Assembly (NCBI GenBank): GCA_964621225.1
Contig: CAZULK010000001.1
Location: forward strand, 1 to 64,000
DNA: 64,000 bases
From: CAYNUJ01 sp964621225
GTDB lineage: Bacteria; Bacteroidota; Ignavibacteria; Ignavibacteriales; Melioribacteraceae
Direction: 5' to 3'
The first letter of the stretch is position 1, and the number at the start of each line of letters is the position of its first letter. Made by a program: the position numbers and the translations under genes. The notes below the pieces were generated by a model. The model was not told the origin of the DNA. It worked only from the letters and a program-made list of their open reading frames with translations, and did not search any database. This document shows positions 17,587 through 25,885 of this stretch, one piece after another.

Positions 17587-18393
17587 ATGGAAATAAATAT
17601 TTTATTTATTGGTGATATTGTCGGAAAGCCCGGATTGGAAATGGTTGAGACCTGGCTTCCGAGTTTGCAAAAAAAATACCGTGCAGATATAACAATAGTT
17701 AACGGTGAAAATTCTTCTGAGGGTAAAGGATGTACTGAAACGGAAGGAAAGAGATTATTCGATCTTGGCGTTGATGTGATTACCGGTGGAAATCATACTT
17801 GGGATAAACATCAAGCGCAGGAGTATTTAAGAGCAGAACCAAGAGTTTTGAGACCGCAAAATTACCCAAAAGGAACTTATGGAAAGGGATACTATATTTG
17901 TGATACGAATAAAGGGAAAGTAGCCGTTCTTAATTTGCAAGGGCGTTCCTTTATGCCAATGATTGATTGCCCCTTCAGAACGGCAGAATGGGTTCTAAAG
18001 AAAATTCGTGAAGAAACAAAAGTTATTTTCATCGATTTTCATGCCGAAGCTACGGCGGAAAAATTGGCAATGGTAAATTTTTTAGACGGAAAAATCAGTG
18101 TGTTGGTGGGTACTCACACCCACATACAAACATCGGATGAAAGAATATTTAAGAAAGGTACTGGCTATATTACGGATGTTGGAATGACGGGTCCGTACGA
18201 TTCAATAATAGGAATGAAAACAGAAGCCGCGTTGAATAGATTTTTATATCAAACCCCGCAAAAATACCAGGCTGCAACGGGTCAAGTACATCTTTGCGGA
18301 ATTTATGCGAAGGTCGATTCAGAAACCGGCAAAACTCTTGAAATAGAAAGAATATTATTGCCCGAATTTGAGAGGAAAGCAGTTAATGGATAA
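17587..18393 (+). CDS. YmdB-type metallophosphoesterase (TIGR00282 family)
   Basis: 268 residues. Metal-binding motifs run in family order: GDIVGKPG, VNGENSSEGKG, TGGNHTWDKH, DFHAEATAEK and GTHTHIQTSDE. Family members hydrolyse 2',3'-cyclic nucleotides and influence biofilm and motility in Bacillus. A -7-like TATTTTTG ends 8 bases before the ATG. The 3' end overlaps the methyltransferase start by 8 bases (ATGGATAA). Confidence 0.92.
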   Translation: MEINILFIGDIVGKPGLEMVETWLPSLQKKYRADITIVNGENSSEGKGCTETEGKRLFDLGVDVITGGNHTWDKHQAQEYLRAEPRVLRPQNYPKGTYGKGYYICDTNKGKVAVLNLQGRSFMPMIDCPFRTAEWVLKKIREETKVIFIDFHAEATAEKLAMVNFLDGKISVLVGTHTHIQTSDERIFKKGTGYITDVGMTGPYDSIIGMKTEAALNRFLYQTPQKYQAATGQVHLCGIYAKVDSETGKTLEIERILLPEFERKAVNG

Positions 18394-19369
18394 AATTCGT
18401 CTTCCAAGATTGGATAAAGACGAAGAGCTTTGCGGTTTACTTTCAAAATACTGCCGGCTCAAAAAAGGAGAAAGCTGGTATGATGAGAATTACGGGCACA
18501 AAGTCGGGTGCTTAGATATAGCTGATTCAAATCAGGTATTAGATTTCTTCGAAGGGGAAAAGGCTACTCTTGCAATACACGATCCACCGTATAATTTAGT
18601 CGCTTTTCAGGAAAGGGATATTTCTTCATTTATCGAGTGGGTAAAAGATTGGGTCGAATTAACCAACGAATTACTGACCGAGAACGCATCACTTTATCTG
18701 TGGCTTGGAGCGGATCAGAATGACGGCTTTTCTCCTTTGCCGGAGATTATGTTGATGATGCGGGAGACTCCTTTCAAAGCAAGAAGTTTCATTACCATGA
18801 GAAACCAGAGGGGATACGGTACCATTAAAAATTGGATGGCAATAAGGCAAGAATTACTCTATTATATTAAAGGTAATCCCGCTTTTAATTCCGAAGAAGT
18901 TTATACCGATATTCCTAAAGTTGTAAGAGGATATTATAAAGAGGTTAACGGAAGAGTTACCGAAAATCTTGAAAGAAGCCGTTCAAAATTTATTAGAGCA
19001 GGTAATGTTTGGATAGATATTCAACAAGTATTCCACTTAATGGAAGAAAATGTTTCCGGGTGTTTTGCCCAAAAGCCCCTAAAAGCTATTGAGAGAATAA
19101 TTTCCGTATCTTCCGCTAAAGATGATTTGGTAATTGATTTTTTTGCCCATTCTGGTACAACCCTATTAGCTGCGGAAAAACTACACAGAAAGTGCTTTAC
19201 TATTGATATCGATCCTATTTATTGTGAAATTTCGATCAGAAGATTAGAAAATTATAGAAAGAACGGAAAAACCGGTTGGCAGTTATCGAATCCGTTCGAA
19301 AATGAAGTATTAAAAGACGAAAAAATTAAAAAGCATTTGAGGAAGAAGTATAAACTTTCCTTCCTTTAA
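18386..19369 (+). CDS. Orphan DNA methyltransferase (beta-type, N6-adenine or N4-cytosine)
   Basis: The ATG at 18386 is chosen because AGAGGAAAG lies just upstream; an in-frame start at 18368 is possible. 327 residues. Catalytic motif IV is DPPYNL (residues 66-71), and the SAM-binding motif I is FFAHSGTTLLAAEK near residue 252, followed by FTIDIDPIYCEISIRRLENY. The order (catalytic before SAM motif) is the beta class, as in CcrM and RsrI methylases. DPPY favours adenine-N6, but the base cannot be settled. There is no restriction gene nearby; it is translationally coupled to a YmdB-like gene and followed by folD, so it behaves like a core gene rather than part of a mobile restriction system. 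Confidence 0.88.
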   Translation: MDKIRLPRLDKDEELCGLLSKYCRLKKGESWYDENYGHKVGCLDIADSNQVLDFFEGEKATLAIHDPPYNLVAFQERDISSFIEWVKDWVELTNELLTENASLYLWLGADQNDGFSPLPEIMLMMRETPFKARSFITMRNQRGYGTIKNWMAIRQELLYYIKGNPAFNSEEVYTDIPKVVRGYYKEVNGRVTENLERSRSKFIRAGNVWIDIQQVFHLMEENVSGCFAQKPLKAIERIISVSSAKDDLVIDFFAHSGTTLLAAEKLHRKCFTIDIDPIYCEISIRRLENYRKNGKTGWQLSNPFENEVLKDEKIKKHLRKKYKLSFL

Positions 19370-19382
19370 TTCCGGAGGAATG

Positions 19383-20261
19383 ATGGAACTAATTGACGGC
19401 AAAAAAATTGCCGCCGAAATAAGAAGTGAATTGAATGCGGAAGTTACCCGATTGAAAGAAAAATTTGGGAGAGTTCCCGGATTAGCTGCTGTACTTGTTG
19501 GGGATAATCCGGCATCTCAAGTTTATGTAAGAATGAAACACAAAGCTTGCGAAGAAATCGGAATCTATTCCGAGGTAATAAATATGCCTAAGGAAACTTC
19601 GGAAGAAACTTTATTATCAAAAATTGATGAATTAAATCAAGACGAAAAAATAGATGGTATACTTGTTCAACTACCGTTGCCCGATCAAATTGATGAAGAT
19701 AAAATAATTGAAGCAATCGCTCCGGAGAAAGACGTCGACGGATTTCATCCCGTAAGCGTAGGGAATTTGGTGATCGGGAAAGATACTTTTTTCCCATGTA
19801 CACCTTACGGAATAATGGAATTGATAAAAAGATATAAAATAGAGACGCGCGGAAAACATGTTGTTGTGGTTGGAAGAAGTAATATTGTAGGTAAACCGAT
19901 TGCAAATATGATGCTTCAAAAAAAGGAAGGGGCAAATGCAATTGTTACCGTTTGCCATTCAGCCGCTCCCGATCTAAAGCTTTTTACAAAACAAGCGGAT
20001 ATATTGATTGCAGCAATCGGTAGGGCAAATTTCATAACTGCAGAACATGTTAAGGAAGGCGCGGTTGTAATTGACGTTGGAATTAATCGTGTTGAAGATG
20101 AGAATTCAAAGAAAGGATATAAAATCGTTGGTGATGTAGACTTCGAAAATGTAGCACCGAAATCTTCTTTTATCACTCCGGTGCCCGGAGGAGTTGGACC
20201 AATGACTATTGCAATGTTAATGAAAAACACAGTGGAATCATTCATAAAAAAGATAGATTGA
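19383..20261 (+). CDS. folD: Methylenetetrahydrofolate dehydrogenase/cyclohydrolase
   Basis: 292 residues. Two ATGs occur in tandem (19380, 19383); GGAGG at 19374-19378 fits the second better. Conserved parts: VYVRMKHKACEEIGI (catalytic lysine region), LVQLPLPDQID, FFPCTPYGIMEL, the NADP loop VVVGRSNIVGKP and the ending TPVPGGVGPMT. It interconverts methylene-, methenyl- and formyl-THF for purine, thymidylate and formate metabolism. One base separates it from deoC. Confidence 0.96.
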   Translation: MELIDGKKIAAEIRSELNAEVTRLKEKFGRVPGLAAVLVGDNPASQVYVRMKHKACEEIGIYSEVINMPKETSEETLLSKIDELNQDEKIDGILVQLPLPDQIDEDKIIEAIAPEKDVDGFHPVSVGNLVIGKDTFFPCTPYGIMELIKRYKIETRGKHVVVVGRSNIVGKPIANMMLQKKEGANAIVTVCHSAAPDLKLFTKQADILIAAIGRANFITAEHVKEGAVVIDVGINRVEDENSKKGYKIVGDVDFENVAPKSSFITPVPGGVGPMTIAMLMKNTVESFIKKID

Positions 20262-20262
20262 T

Positions 20263-21129
20263 ATGAAAAGCTCAACAATTGATAAAATCGTACAACAGGT
20301 ATTTACAGAAAAAGCACTACATGATTTTTATTGCGTAGGGGAAACTTGCGCCGGATGGGAGCGCAACGTTGTTGATCAACCGGAAGCGGTTAAGAAAATA
20401 ATTCAAAACGGAGCGGAAAGAATTGCCGCGGGTATTGGCGTTGGGGATCAATTAAATGATATCTCATTGGCCAGAATGATAGATCATACTTTGTTAAAGC
20501 CCGAAGCTACCCCCGAAGATGTAATTAAACTTTGTAAAGAAGCAAAAGAATATAGTTTCGCTTCCGTTTGTGTGAACCCGGGCTACGTGCAACTCTGTGT
20601 TGAACAACTCAAAGGTACAAAAGTAAAAGTGTGCACGGTTATTGGATTTCCGCTGGGTGCAACAACTACGGAAACAAAAAGATTTGAGGCGGAACAAGCT
20701 TTGCAGCAGGGCGCCGAAGAGATAGACATGGTTATAAACGTCGGAAGATTGAAAGCCGGTGATTACGATTATGTTTTCCATGATATAAACCAGGTAGTGC
20801 TTGCAGCTAAAAAATATAATGCAGTTTGCAAAGTTATACTTGAAACTGCTCTATTAACAGACGAAGAAAAAGTTAAAGCTTGTTTAATATGCAAAAAAGC
20901 AAAAGCCGATTTCGTTAAAACATCTACCGGATTCAGCAAAGGCGGAGCGACTGCGGGTGATATTGCTTTGATGAGATATGTTGTCGGCAGCGCGGTTGGT
21001 GTTAAAGCTTCCGGAGGTGTGAGAACTTTGGAAGATGCCAAGAAGATGATCGAAAGCGGTGCTTCCAGAATTGGTGCAAGCGCAAGCGTTAAAATTATGA
21101 CCGGAGAAAAATCGGATTCCGGATATTAA
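20263..21129 (+). CDS. deoC: Deoxyribose-phosphate aldolase with N-terminal encapsulation-peptide-like extension
   Basis: 288 residues; the class I aldolase core begins at about residue 67 (ISLARMIDHTLLKPEATPED) and is complete: D155 in EIDMVINV, Schiff-base K219 in DFVKTSTGF, K248 in GVKASGGVR. It splits 2-deoxyribose-5-phosphate into acetaldehyde and glyceraldehyde-3-phosphate. Compact DeoC proteins are about 220-260 residues. The extra 66 residues start with an amphipathic helix (STIDKIVQQVFTEKAL; hydrophobic positions 6, 9, 10, 13, 14, 17) resembling the short helices that target PduD/PduP-type enzymes into microcompartments. A segment with C24 and C29 (CVGETC) and VKKIIQNGAERIAAGIG follows. 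Two BMC shell genes lie 8 kb upstream. Role as shell cargo is inference. Confidence 0.93.
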   Translation: MKSSTIDKIVQQVFTEKALHDFYCVGETCAGWERNVVDQPEAVKKIIQNGAERIAAGIGVGDQLNDISLARMIDHTLLKPEATPEDVIKLCKEAKEYSFASVCVNPGYVQLCVEQLKGTKVKVCTVIGFPLGATTTETKRFEAEQALQQGAEEIDMVINVGRLKAGDYDYVFHDINQVVLAAKKYNAVCKVILETALLTDEEKVKACLICKKAKADFVKTSTGFSKGGATAGDIALMRYVVGSAVGVKASGGVRTLEDAKKMIESGASRIGASASVKIMTGEKSDSGY

Positions 21130-21353
21130 TGATACTCGATCTGATAACAACAAATACCGGCGACGGATTCAACTCCGAAATTCCTTCCGTTAAGGGATGC
21201 GAATCCTGGGCTCACGAGGAAGAAGAAGCAATCAACAATGCAGTTCAGATGCTCAGATTTTACCTCAATCTGCCCGAAGAAAATGATATAAAGGTAGACA
21301 AAGCCCGCAAAGGGAAAACCCGTTCAGTTTATAAATTAGTATTCGACAAATAA
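21129..21353 (+). CDS. Small HicB-like domain protein
   Basis: 74 residues. The middle (EIPSVKGCESWAHEEEEAINNAVQML) follows the HicB antitoxin half-RNase-H pattern (P..pGC...g.t.eEAi.na.e). There is no HicA toxin and no DNA-binding tail. It overlaps the deoC stop by one base and is followed by trmH after one base, so it is fixed in the operon. Function unknown; the HicB resemblance is by pattern only. Confidence 0.6.
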   Translation: MILDLITTNTGDGFNSEIPSVKGCESWAHEEEEAINNAVQMLRFYLNLPEENDIKVDKARKGKTRSVYKLVFDK

Positions 21354-21354
21354 G

Positions 21355-21945
21355 ATGCGCCAGTTTACAACCGAAAGAAGATTAAAGAAAATTGAAAATA
21401 CAATTCGACAGCGTCAGCATTCGTTGCGCGTTGTTATGGAAAATATTCACGATCCTCACAACGTAAGTGCAATTTTTAGAACATGTGATGCTGTCGGTGT
21501 ACCCAAGGTTACTTTATTATATACAGTTGAAGAATTCCCCAAAATAAGCAGAACATCTTCCAGTTCGGCAAACAAATGGGTGGGACATGAAAAGTTCGAC
21601 GATACTGCTAAATGTTTTGAATCTCTGCGAAAAGAAGGGTTCAAAATATATGCAACATTATTGGACGAAACTGCTGAAAATATTTATGATTTAGATTTAA
21701 CGGAAAAAGTTGCAATCGTTGTTGGTAACGAGCACAGAGGTGTTTCTGAAGAAGCTGCAAAATTAGCGGATAAATTGGTTTATATTCCAATGAGAGGAAT
21801 GATTCAGAGTTTGAATGTTTCCGTTGCAACCGCGGTTACTCTTTACGAAGCTCAACGTCAACGTGCGAATAAAGGGATGTATGAAAAGAGTGAATTGAAA
21901 GAAGACGAAATCCAGCAGATGATTGACGAGTGGTGCGAGAAATGA
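21355..21945 (+). CDS. trmH: tRNA (guanosine-2'-O-)-methyltransferase TrmH (SPOUT family)
   Basis: 196 residues. The three SPOUT motifs are MENIHDPHNVSAIFRTCDA, IVVGNEHRGVSEEA and IPMRGMIQSLNVSVATAV, with a C-terminal helix. It probably methylates G18 of tRNA. Other rRNA/tRNA 2'-O-methylases share these motifs, but the short length and N-terminal pattern favour TrmH. It overlaps aroA by 4 bases. Confidence 0.88.
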   Translation: MRQFTTERRLKKIENTIRQRQHSLRVVMENIHDPHNVSAIFRTCDAVGVPKVTLLYTVEEFPKISRTSSSSANKWVGHEKFDDTAKCFESLRKEGFKIYATLLDETAENIYDLDLTEKVAIVVGNEHRGVSEEAAKLADKLVYIPMRGMIQSLNVSVATAVTLYEAQRQRANKGMYEKSELKEDEIQQMIDEWCEK

Positions 21946-23225
21946 CAACCGCTGTTCCTTATATAAAAAATATAAATGGTGAATTAACCTTACCTGGCGA
22001 TAAATCGATTTCCCACAGAGCCGTTATGTTTGCGGCTATGGCAAAAGGTAAATCAATAATTAAAAATCATCTCGATTCTGCCGATGTGAATTCCACTATC
22101 AATATAATGAAAAACTTGGGCGCAGTAATTGAGTTTATTGATCAAAATACTTTGGAAGTAACCGGGGTTGGATTTAAAAATTTTAACCCCTCTTCAACAA
22201 CTCTGGATGCAGGAAATTCAGGTACAACTGCAAGATTGATGAGTGGTATCTTGAGCGCTCAAAATTTCACTTCTTCAATTTACGGCGACGAATCCCTATC
22301 CAAACGGCCAATGGACAGAATAATAAATCCATTGAAATTGATGGGTGCGCAAATTGAATCTGATAGAGGGAAATTACCCTTAACAATTTATCCCTCCAAT
22401 TTACATCCGGTTGATTATGAACTTCCGGTTGCCAGCGCCCAGGTCAAAAGTGCCGTGCTGTTGGCAGGATTGCATTTGGATGAAACCACACATGTCATTG
22501 AGCCTGTTCAATGCAGAAATCATACGGAAGTTATGCTCGGTTTACCTGTTGAAATTAAGGATGGAGTCCGTATTATATCATCAAATAATTCTTATTATCC
22601 TGTTCCTCAATCTTACGAAGTCCCTTCGGATATTTCCACCGCTGCTTTTTTTATTGTTGCTGCGTTGATAAAACCGGGTTCGGAATTGTTATTAAAAAAT
22701 ATCGGACTGAATGAAACTCGAACCGGAATTATCGGAATTCTTAAGGAAATGGGCGGAAAAATAGAAGTAGTTAATGAAAAAATTATTGCCGGTGAGAAAA
22801 TTGGTGATCTACTTGTTTCTTCGAGTGATCTTCAAAATGTTGAAATTCCGGCAGAGATTATTCCCAATATAATTGATGAGATACCAATACTTGCCATAGC
22901 AGGTTTGTTTGCCGAAGGGGATTTCGAGATTAGAAATGCTAGTGAACTAAGAGCTAAAGAGAGTGATAGAATTAATTCATTGGTTCATAATTTCAGAAAA
23001 ATGGATTTGGATGTAGCGGAGTTTGATGACGGATTTATCCTGAGCGGTCTACCGGATCTTAATAAAGAATATTCATTCGACAGTTTCGGAGATCACAGGA
23101 TTGCAATGGCATTTTCGGTTCTTGCTTCACAGCTGAAGGAAGGGGGAAAGATTGCGGACCCGGAATGCGTAAGTATTTCCAATCCAAAATTTTTCGATCA
23201 ATTAAAACAGATCTCGAATTTATAA
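21942..23225 (+). CDS. aroA: 3-phosphoshikimate 1-carboxyvinyltransferase (EPSP synthase)
   Basis: The ATG at 21942 (ATGA overlap with trmH) is preferred to an upstream GTG at 21930. 427 residues. Motifs: LPGDKSISHRAVMFAAMA, DAGNSGTTARLMSG, DESLSKRPMDRI, ELRAKESDRI and SFGDHRIAMAFSV. It makes EPSP in the shikimate pathway to aromatic amino acids. Its 3' end overlaps the 3' end of bshC on the other strand by 6 bases. Confidence 0.96.
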   Translation: MTTAVPYIKNINGELTLPGDKSISHRAVMFAAMAKGKSIIKNHLDSADVNSTINIMKNLGAVIEFIDQNTLEVTGVGFKNFNPSSTTLDAGNSGTTARLMSGILSAQNFTSSIYGDESLSKRPMDRIINPLKLMGAQIESDRGKLPLTIYPSNLHPVDYELPVASAQVKSAVLLAGLHLDETTHVIEPVQCRNHTEVMLGLPVEIKDGVRIISSNNSYYPVPQSYEVPSDISTAAFFIVAALIKPGSELLLKNIGLNETRTGIIGILKEMGGKIEVVNEKIIAGEKIGDLLVSSSDLQNVEIPAEIIPNIIDEIPILAIAGLFAEGDFEIRNASELRAKESDRINSLVHNFRKMDLDVAEFDDGFILSGLPDLNKEYSFDSFGDHRIAMAFSVLASQLKEGGKIADPECVSISNPKFFDQLKQISNL

Positions 23226-24845
23226 TTCGATTATTTGATGGGTGAATCTATTTACCTTTAACTCCGAAAAAAGAAATTTCACAAAATCCAATCCGTATTT
23301 ATTCAAATAATAGAGAATGTTTATTTCTCTTTCCTGTAGATTGTTATTCGGGAAAACAAGACTTTTAGCTTTGTTCAGTTGATTTAATGTAATTTGATAC
23401 TTATTCTGCTGAGCTTTCTCAACCTTTTCTTTTAATATTTCCAGGTTTTGAAATAATCTCTGTTTGTTTTTCTCTACGGAATCTATCAAAGTTTTATCAA
23501 TCTGTGCAATGTTATTTTTCATCTCTTCGAAAATTGAATTAAAATTCTTATTTGCCTCATCGAATAATTGTTCGGCCTGATTTCCGTCAAGCCTGCTGAT
23601 TATCTTCGATATCAGCATATCCGGATCGATAAAAATTTCTCTTAATTCAATCCCTATTTTGTCAATTAATCTTGCCGCATTTTTCTCCAATATAGTTGCA
23701 GAGGCTCTTGGATAAACAACCGGATCTCTCATTTCAAAAAATTCATACAATGGTTTTAATTGCGCGTAATAGGCTATCTCTCCCGGTCCTCCCACATAAA
23801 GTAAATTCGGTAAGATGAAATCTTGGCAAACGGGTCTGAGTAAAACATTCGGACTGAATTCTTCCGGAGAATTATTTATCAGTTCAAGCAACTCTTCTTT
23901 TGTGAATTTTTTTCTTTTCCCTTTTAATCCGAACAATTCATCTTTCGGCTCGATTAAGTGTCTGCCTCCTTCATAATTCATAAAAAGATTAACCGGTTTC
24001 ACTTTAACCTGAGCATGATAAACTTCCTCCAGTTCGGCGCTCAATTCTATAAGATCATCCACATGTTCAGAGTAATTCGAAATTTCTTTTTCGAATATTG
24101 GTTGCATCAACTTTTTCACTCCGGGGTCTTGCGGGTCTAATATAATGAGCCCAAATTCATCGAAGAAGAAGTGCATTAGTTTTTTAAATGCAGAAGCAAG
24201 TGTTTCTTTAGAATTATAGAATTTATTTATTATTCCTTTTAGTTCCTCTTTATATTCAGTATCATTTAAAGTTTCAAATAGGCGATCCAATGTTTGATTA
24301 ATGCTGGGTTTTAATTTCAATTGTCCTACGGAACCTCTGTTTGCATCAACTTCTTTGCCGTCGTCGTATTCAATTTTTCTTAATTTACCTTCTTTGTCCA
24401 ATAAGTTTACGAATTGTATCTCTGCAAAATCATGATCATCTCCGGCGAGCCAAAATACCGGGACGAAATTAAATTGAGTATATTTTTGTTTAAGGTAATC
24501 TGCTAACTTTATTGCTGTAATGGCTTTGTAAATTGTGTACAAAGGACCGGTAAAAATTCCAACCTGCTGACCAGTAGTAATAGTAATTGTATTATTTTGT
24601 TTTATAAGAGAAAGATTTTTTTGAGTGAGTGCGGAAACTTGAAGCCCTTCATACTGAGCTTTTAGAATATCAAATAATTCTTCCCGATTCCCATTGTATT
24701 CGGCTAATGTTTTATTACAATTATACTCTATGCTATCAATTTTGTTAACATCGAATGAAAAATATTTTTCAACGTTTTCGAATTCGTATAAAAAATCTAA
24801 ATAAATATTTGATTGACCCGGAAGATCAGAGAATTTCAATTCCAT
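23220..24845 (-). CDS. bshC: Bacillithiol biosynthesis cysteine-adding enzyme BshC
   Basis: 541 residues, family length. The signature TTGQQVGIFTGPLYTIYKAI and FWLAGDDHDFAEIQ near the N-terminus are characteristic; a long coiled-coil region lies near the C-terminus. It adds cysteine to glucosaminyl-malate in the last step of bacillithiol synthesis, which suggests this organism uses bacillithiol rather than glutathione. It is divergent from the DUF1207-like gene at 25013 across a 167-base promoter region that contains TAAATTTG on the minus strand (24873-24866). Confidence 0.93.
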   Translation of the reverse strand: MELKFSDLPGQSNIYLDFLYEFENVEKYFSFDVNKIDSIEYNCNKTLAEYNGNREELFDILKAQYEGLQVSALTQKNLSLIKQNNTITITTGQQVGIFTGPLYTIYKAITAIKLADYLKQKYTQFNFVPVFWLAGDDHDFAEIQFVNLLDKEGKLRKIEYDDGKEVDANRGSVGQLKLKPSINQTLDRLFETLNDTEYKEELKGIINKFYNSKETLASAFKKLMHFFFDEFGLIILDPQDPGVKKLMQPIFEKEISNYSEHVDDLIELSAELEEVYHAQVKVKPVNLFMNYEGGRHLIEPKDELFGLKGKRKKFTKEELLELINNSPEEFSPNVLLRPVCQDFILPNLLYVGGPGEIAYYAQLKPLYEFFEMRDPVVYPRASATILEKNAARLIDKIGIELREIFIDPDMLISKIISRLDGNQAEQLFDEANKNFNSIFEEMKNNIAQIDKTLIDSVEKNKQRLFQNLEILKEKVEKAQQNKYQITLNQLNKAKSLVFPNNNLQEREINILYYLNKYGLDFVKFLFSELKVNRFTHQIIEL

Positions 24846-24938
24846 TTTAGCTCCAATTTTAATTGCAAATTTAAAATAAATAAAAGCTAATTGGTATTTT
24901 TTGTTTGGAATATTTAATTACCAACCGGTTTTTAGCTA

Positions 24939-24969
24939 AATTAGAGCGATAAAGAAAATCGTTCTAATT
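24939..24969. promoter_or_regulatory. Inverted repeat in a divergent promoter region (possible operator)
   Basis: AATTAGAGCGAT (24939-24950) and ATCGTTCTAATT (24958-24969) pair at 11 of 12 positions (the twelfth is G opposite T) around a 7-base A-rich centre. It lies between bshC (-) and the envelope cluster (+), 43 bases before the ATG at 25013. There is no T-run, so a protein-binding site or 5' RNA hairpin is likelier than a terminator. Confidence 0.5.
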
Positions 24970-25012
24970 ATTACTATTTTTACAACAAAAGAGACGAAAA
25001 ATTAGGATAATA

Positions 25013-25879
25013 ATGAAAATTAAATTGCTGCTTTTTTTTCTGATTGTTCCATTGTTCATCAATGCCCAAAATAAAAAATTAGAATTCGAATTTTTACCTG
25101 AGGGACTCCATTTCATTCCTTTGAAAGCTAATTTTAGGGAAGCCCGAATCGGAGTAATGGCTTATACCAATAATTTAAATCTTAAAGTTGATCTGGGCAA
25201 TAGCATTGATCTTCTTAAATTTACATTTCCCTCAAAGAAAATGGTTCTGACTTTTGGAATGGAGTTTATGGCTTATGCCTTGGCCACCGACTATAATGGA
25301 CTTCATTTGCAAATTGACGCAATAGATGGTTTTTTTGGGGGGAGTGCTACTTTTTCCCATGAACAAAATAATGGTAAAAACTTTGTGCGGTTGAGAATCA
25401 TTCACAATTCAGCCCATTTGGTTGACGGGCATTACGATTTGTCAAAAGATAAATGGATAGACGGTATAAAACCAATACCGTTTACCAGAGACTTTGGGGA
25501 GTTACTTTTTGCGAAGGAAATTGATTGGAATGTATATAGATTAAGAGTATATGCCGGACCAACTTATTCAACTCTAGTGCGTCCCCAAGTAATAAAAAAA
25601 TGGTCTGGCAGCTTTGGGTTTGAATTTGCAAATTCAGAATGGTTGGGAAGTTTGTGGGACCACCCGGTTAATTCTTTTATAGCATTGCATTCATTCATAA
25701 TGGGAACGCCAAAATATAGTCTTACTACAAACTATATGCTAGGCGTTAAATTTGGTGAATGGAATGGAAAGGGAGTTATTTTTTACATTTCCCATTACAT
25801 TGGAAATAATATTTTCAGTGAGTATTATTATAACCGTATATCCAAAACGGGTATCGGATTTTTTGTTGATTTTAATTAA
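25013..25879 (+). CDS. DUF1207-like outer-membrane/periplasmic protein (copy 1)
   Basis: 288 residues with a signal peptide (MKIKLLLFFLIVPLFINAQ). Aromatic, strand-rich sequence; FHFIPLKANFREARIG-type opening and RLRIIHNSAHLVDGHYDLSKD are shared with the gene at 29656 (HISAHFVDGHYDGT). Both resemble the DUF1207 family of probable outer-membrane barrels. First gene of the envelope cluster. Function unknown; partnership with the glycosyltransferases downstream is inferred from position. Confidence 0.65.
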   Translation: MKIKLLLFFLIVPLFINAQNKKLEFEFLPEGLHFIPLKANFREARIGVMAYTNNLNLKVDLGNSIDLLKFTFPSKKMVLTFGMEFMAYALATDYNGLHLQIDAIDGFFGGSATFSHEQNNGKNFVRLRIIHNSAHLVDGHYDLSKDKWIDGIKPIPFTRDFGELLFAKEIDWNVYRLRVYAGPTYSTLVRPQVIKKWSGSFGFEFANSEWLGSLWDHPVNSFIALHSFIMGTPKYSLTTNYMLGVKFGEWNGKGVIFYISHYIGNNIFSEYYYNRISKTGIGFFVDFN

Positions 25880-25885
25880 GAGAGT

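Noticed and set aside
18386..19369. Restriction-modification system
   Set aside because: Only the methyltransferase is present; flanking genes are metabolic and there are no mobility marks.
21129..21353. Complete HicAB toxin-antitoxin pair
   Set aside because: Only a HicB-like half is present; neighbours are trmH and deoC, with no HicA-type gene on either strand.
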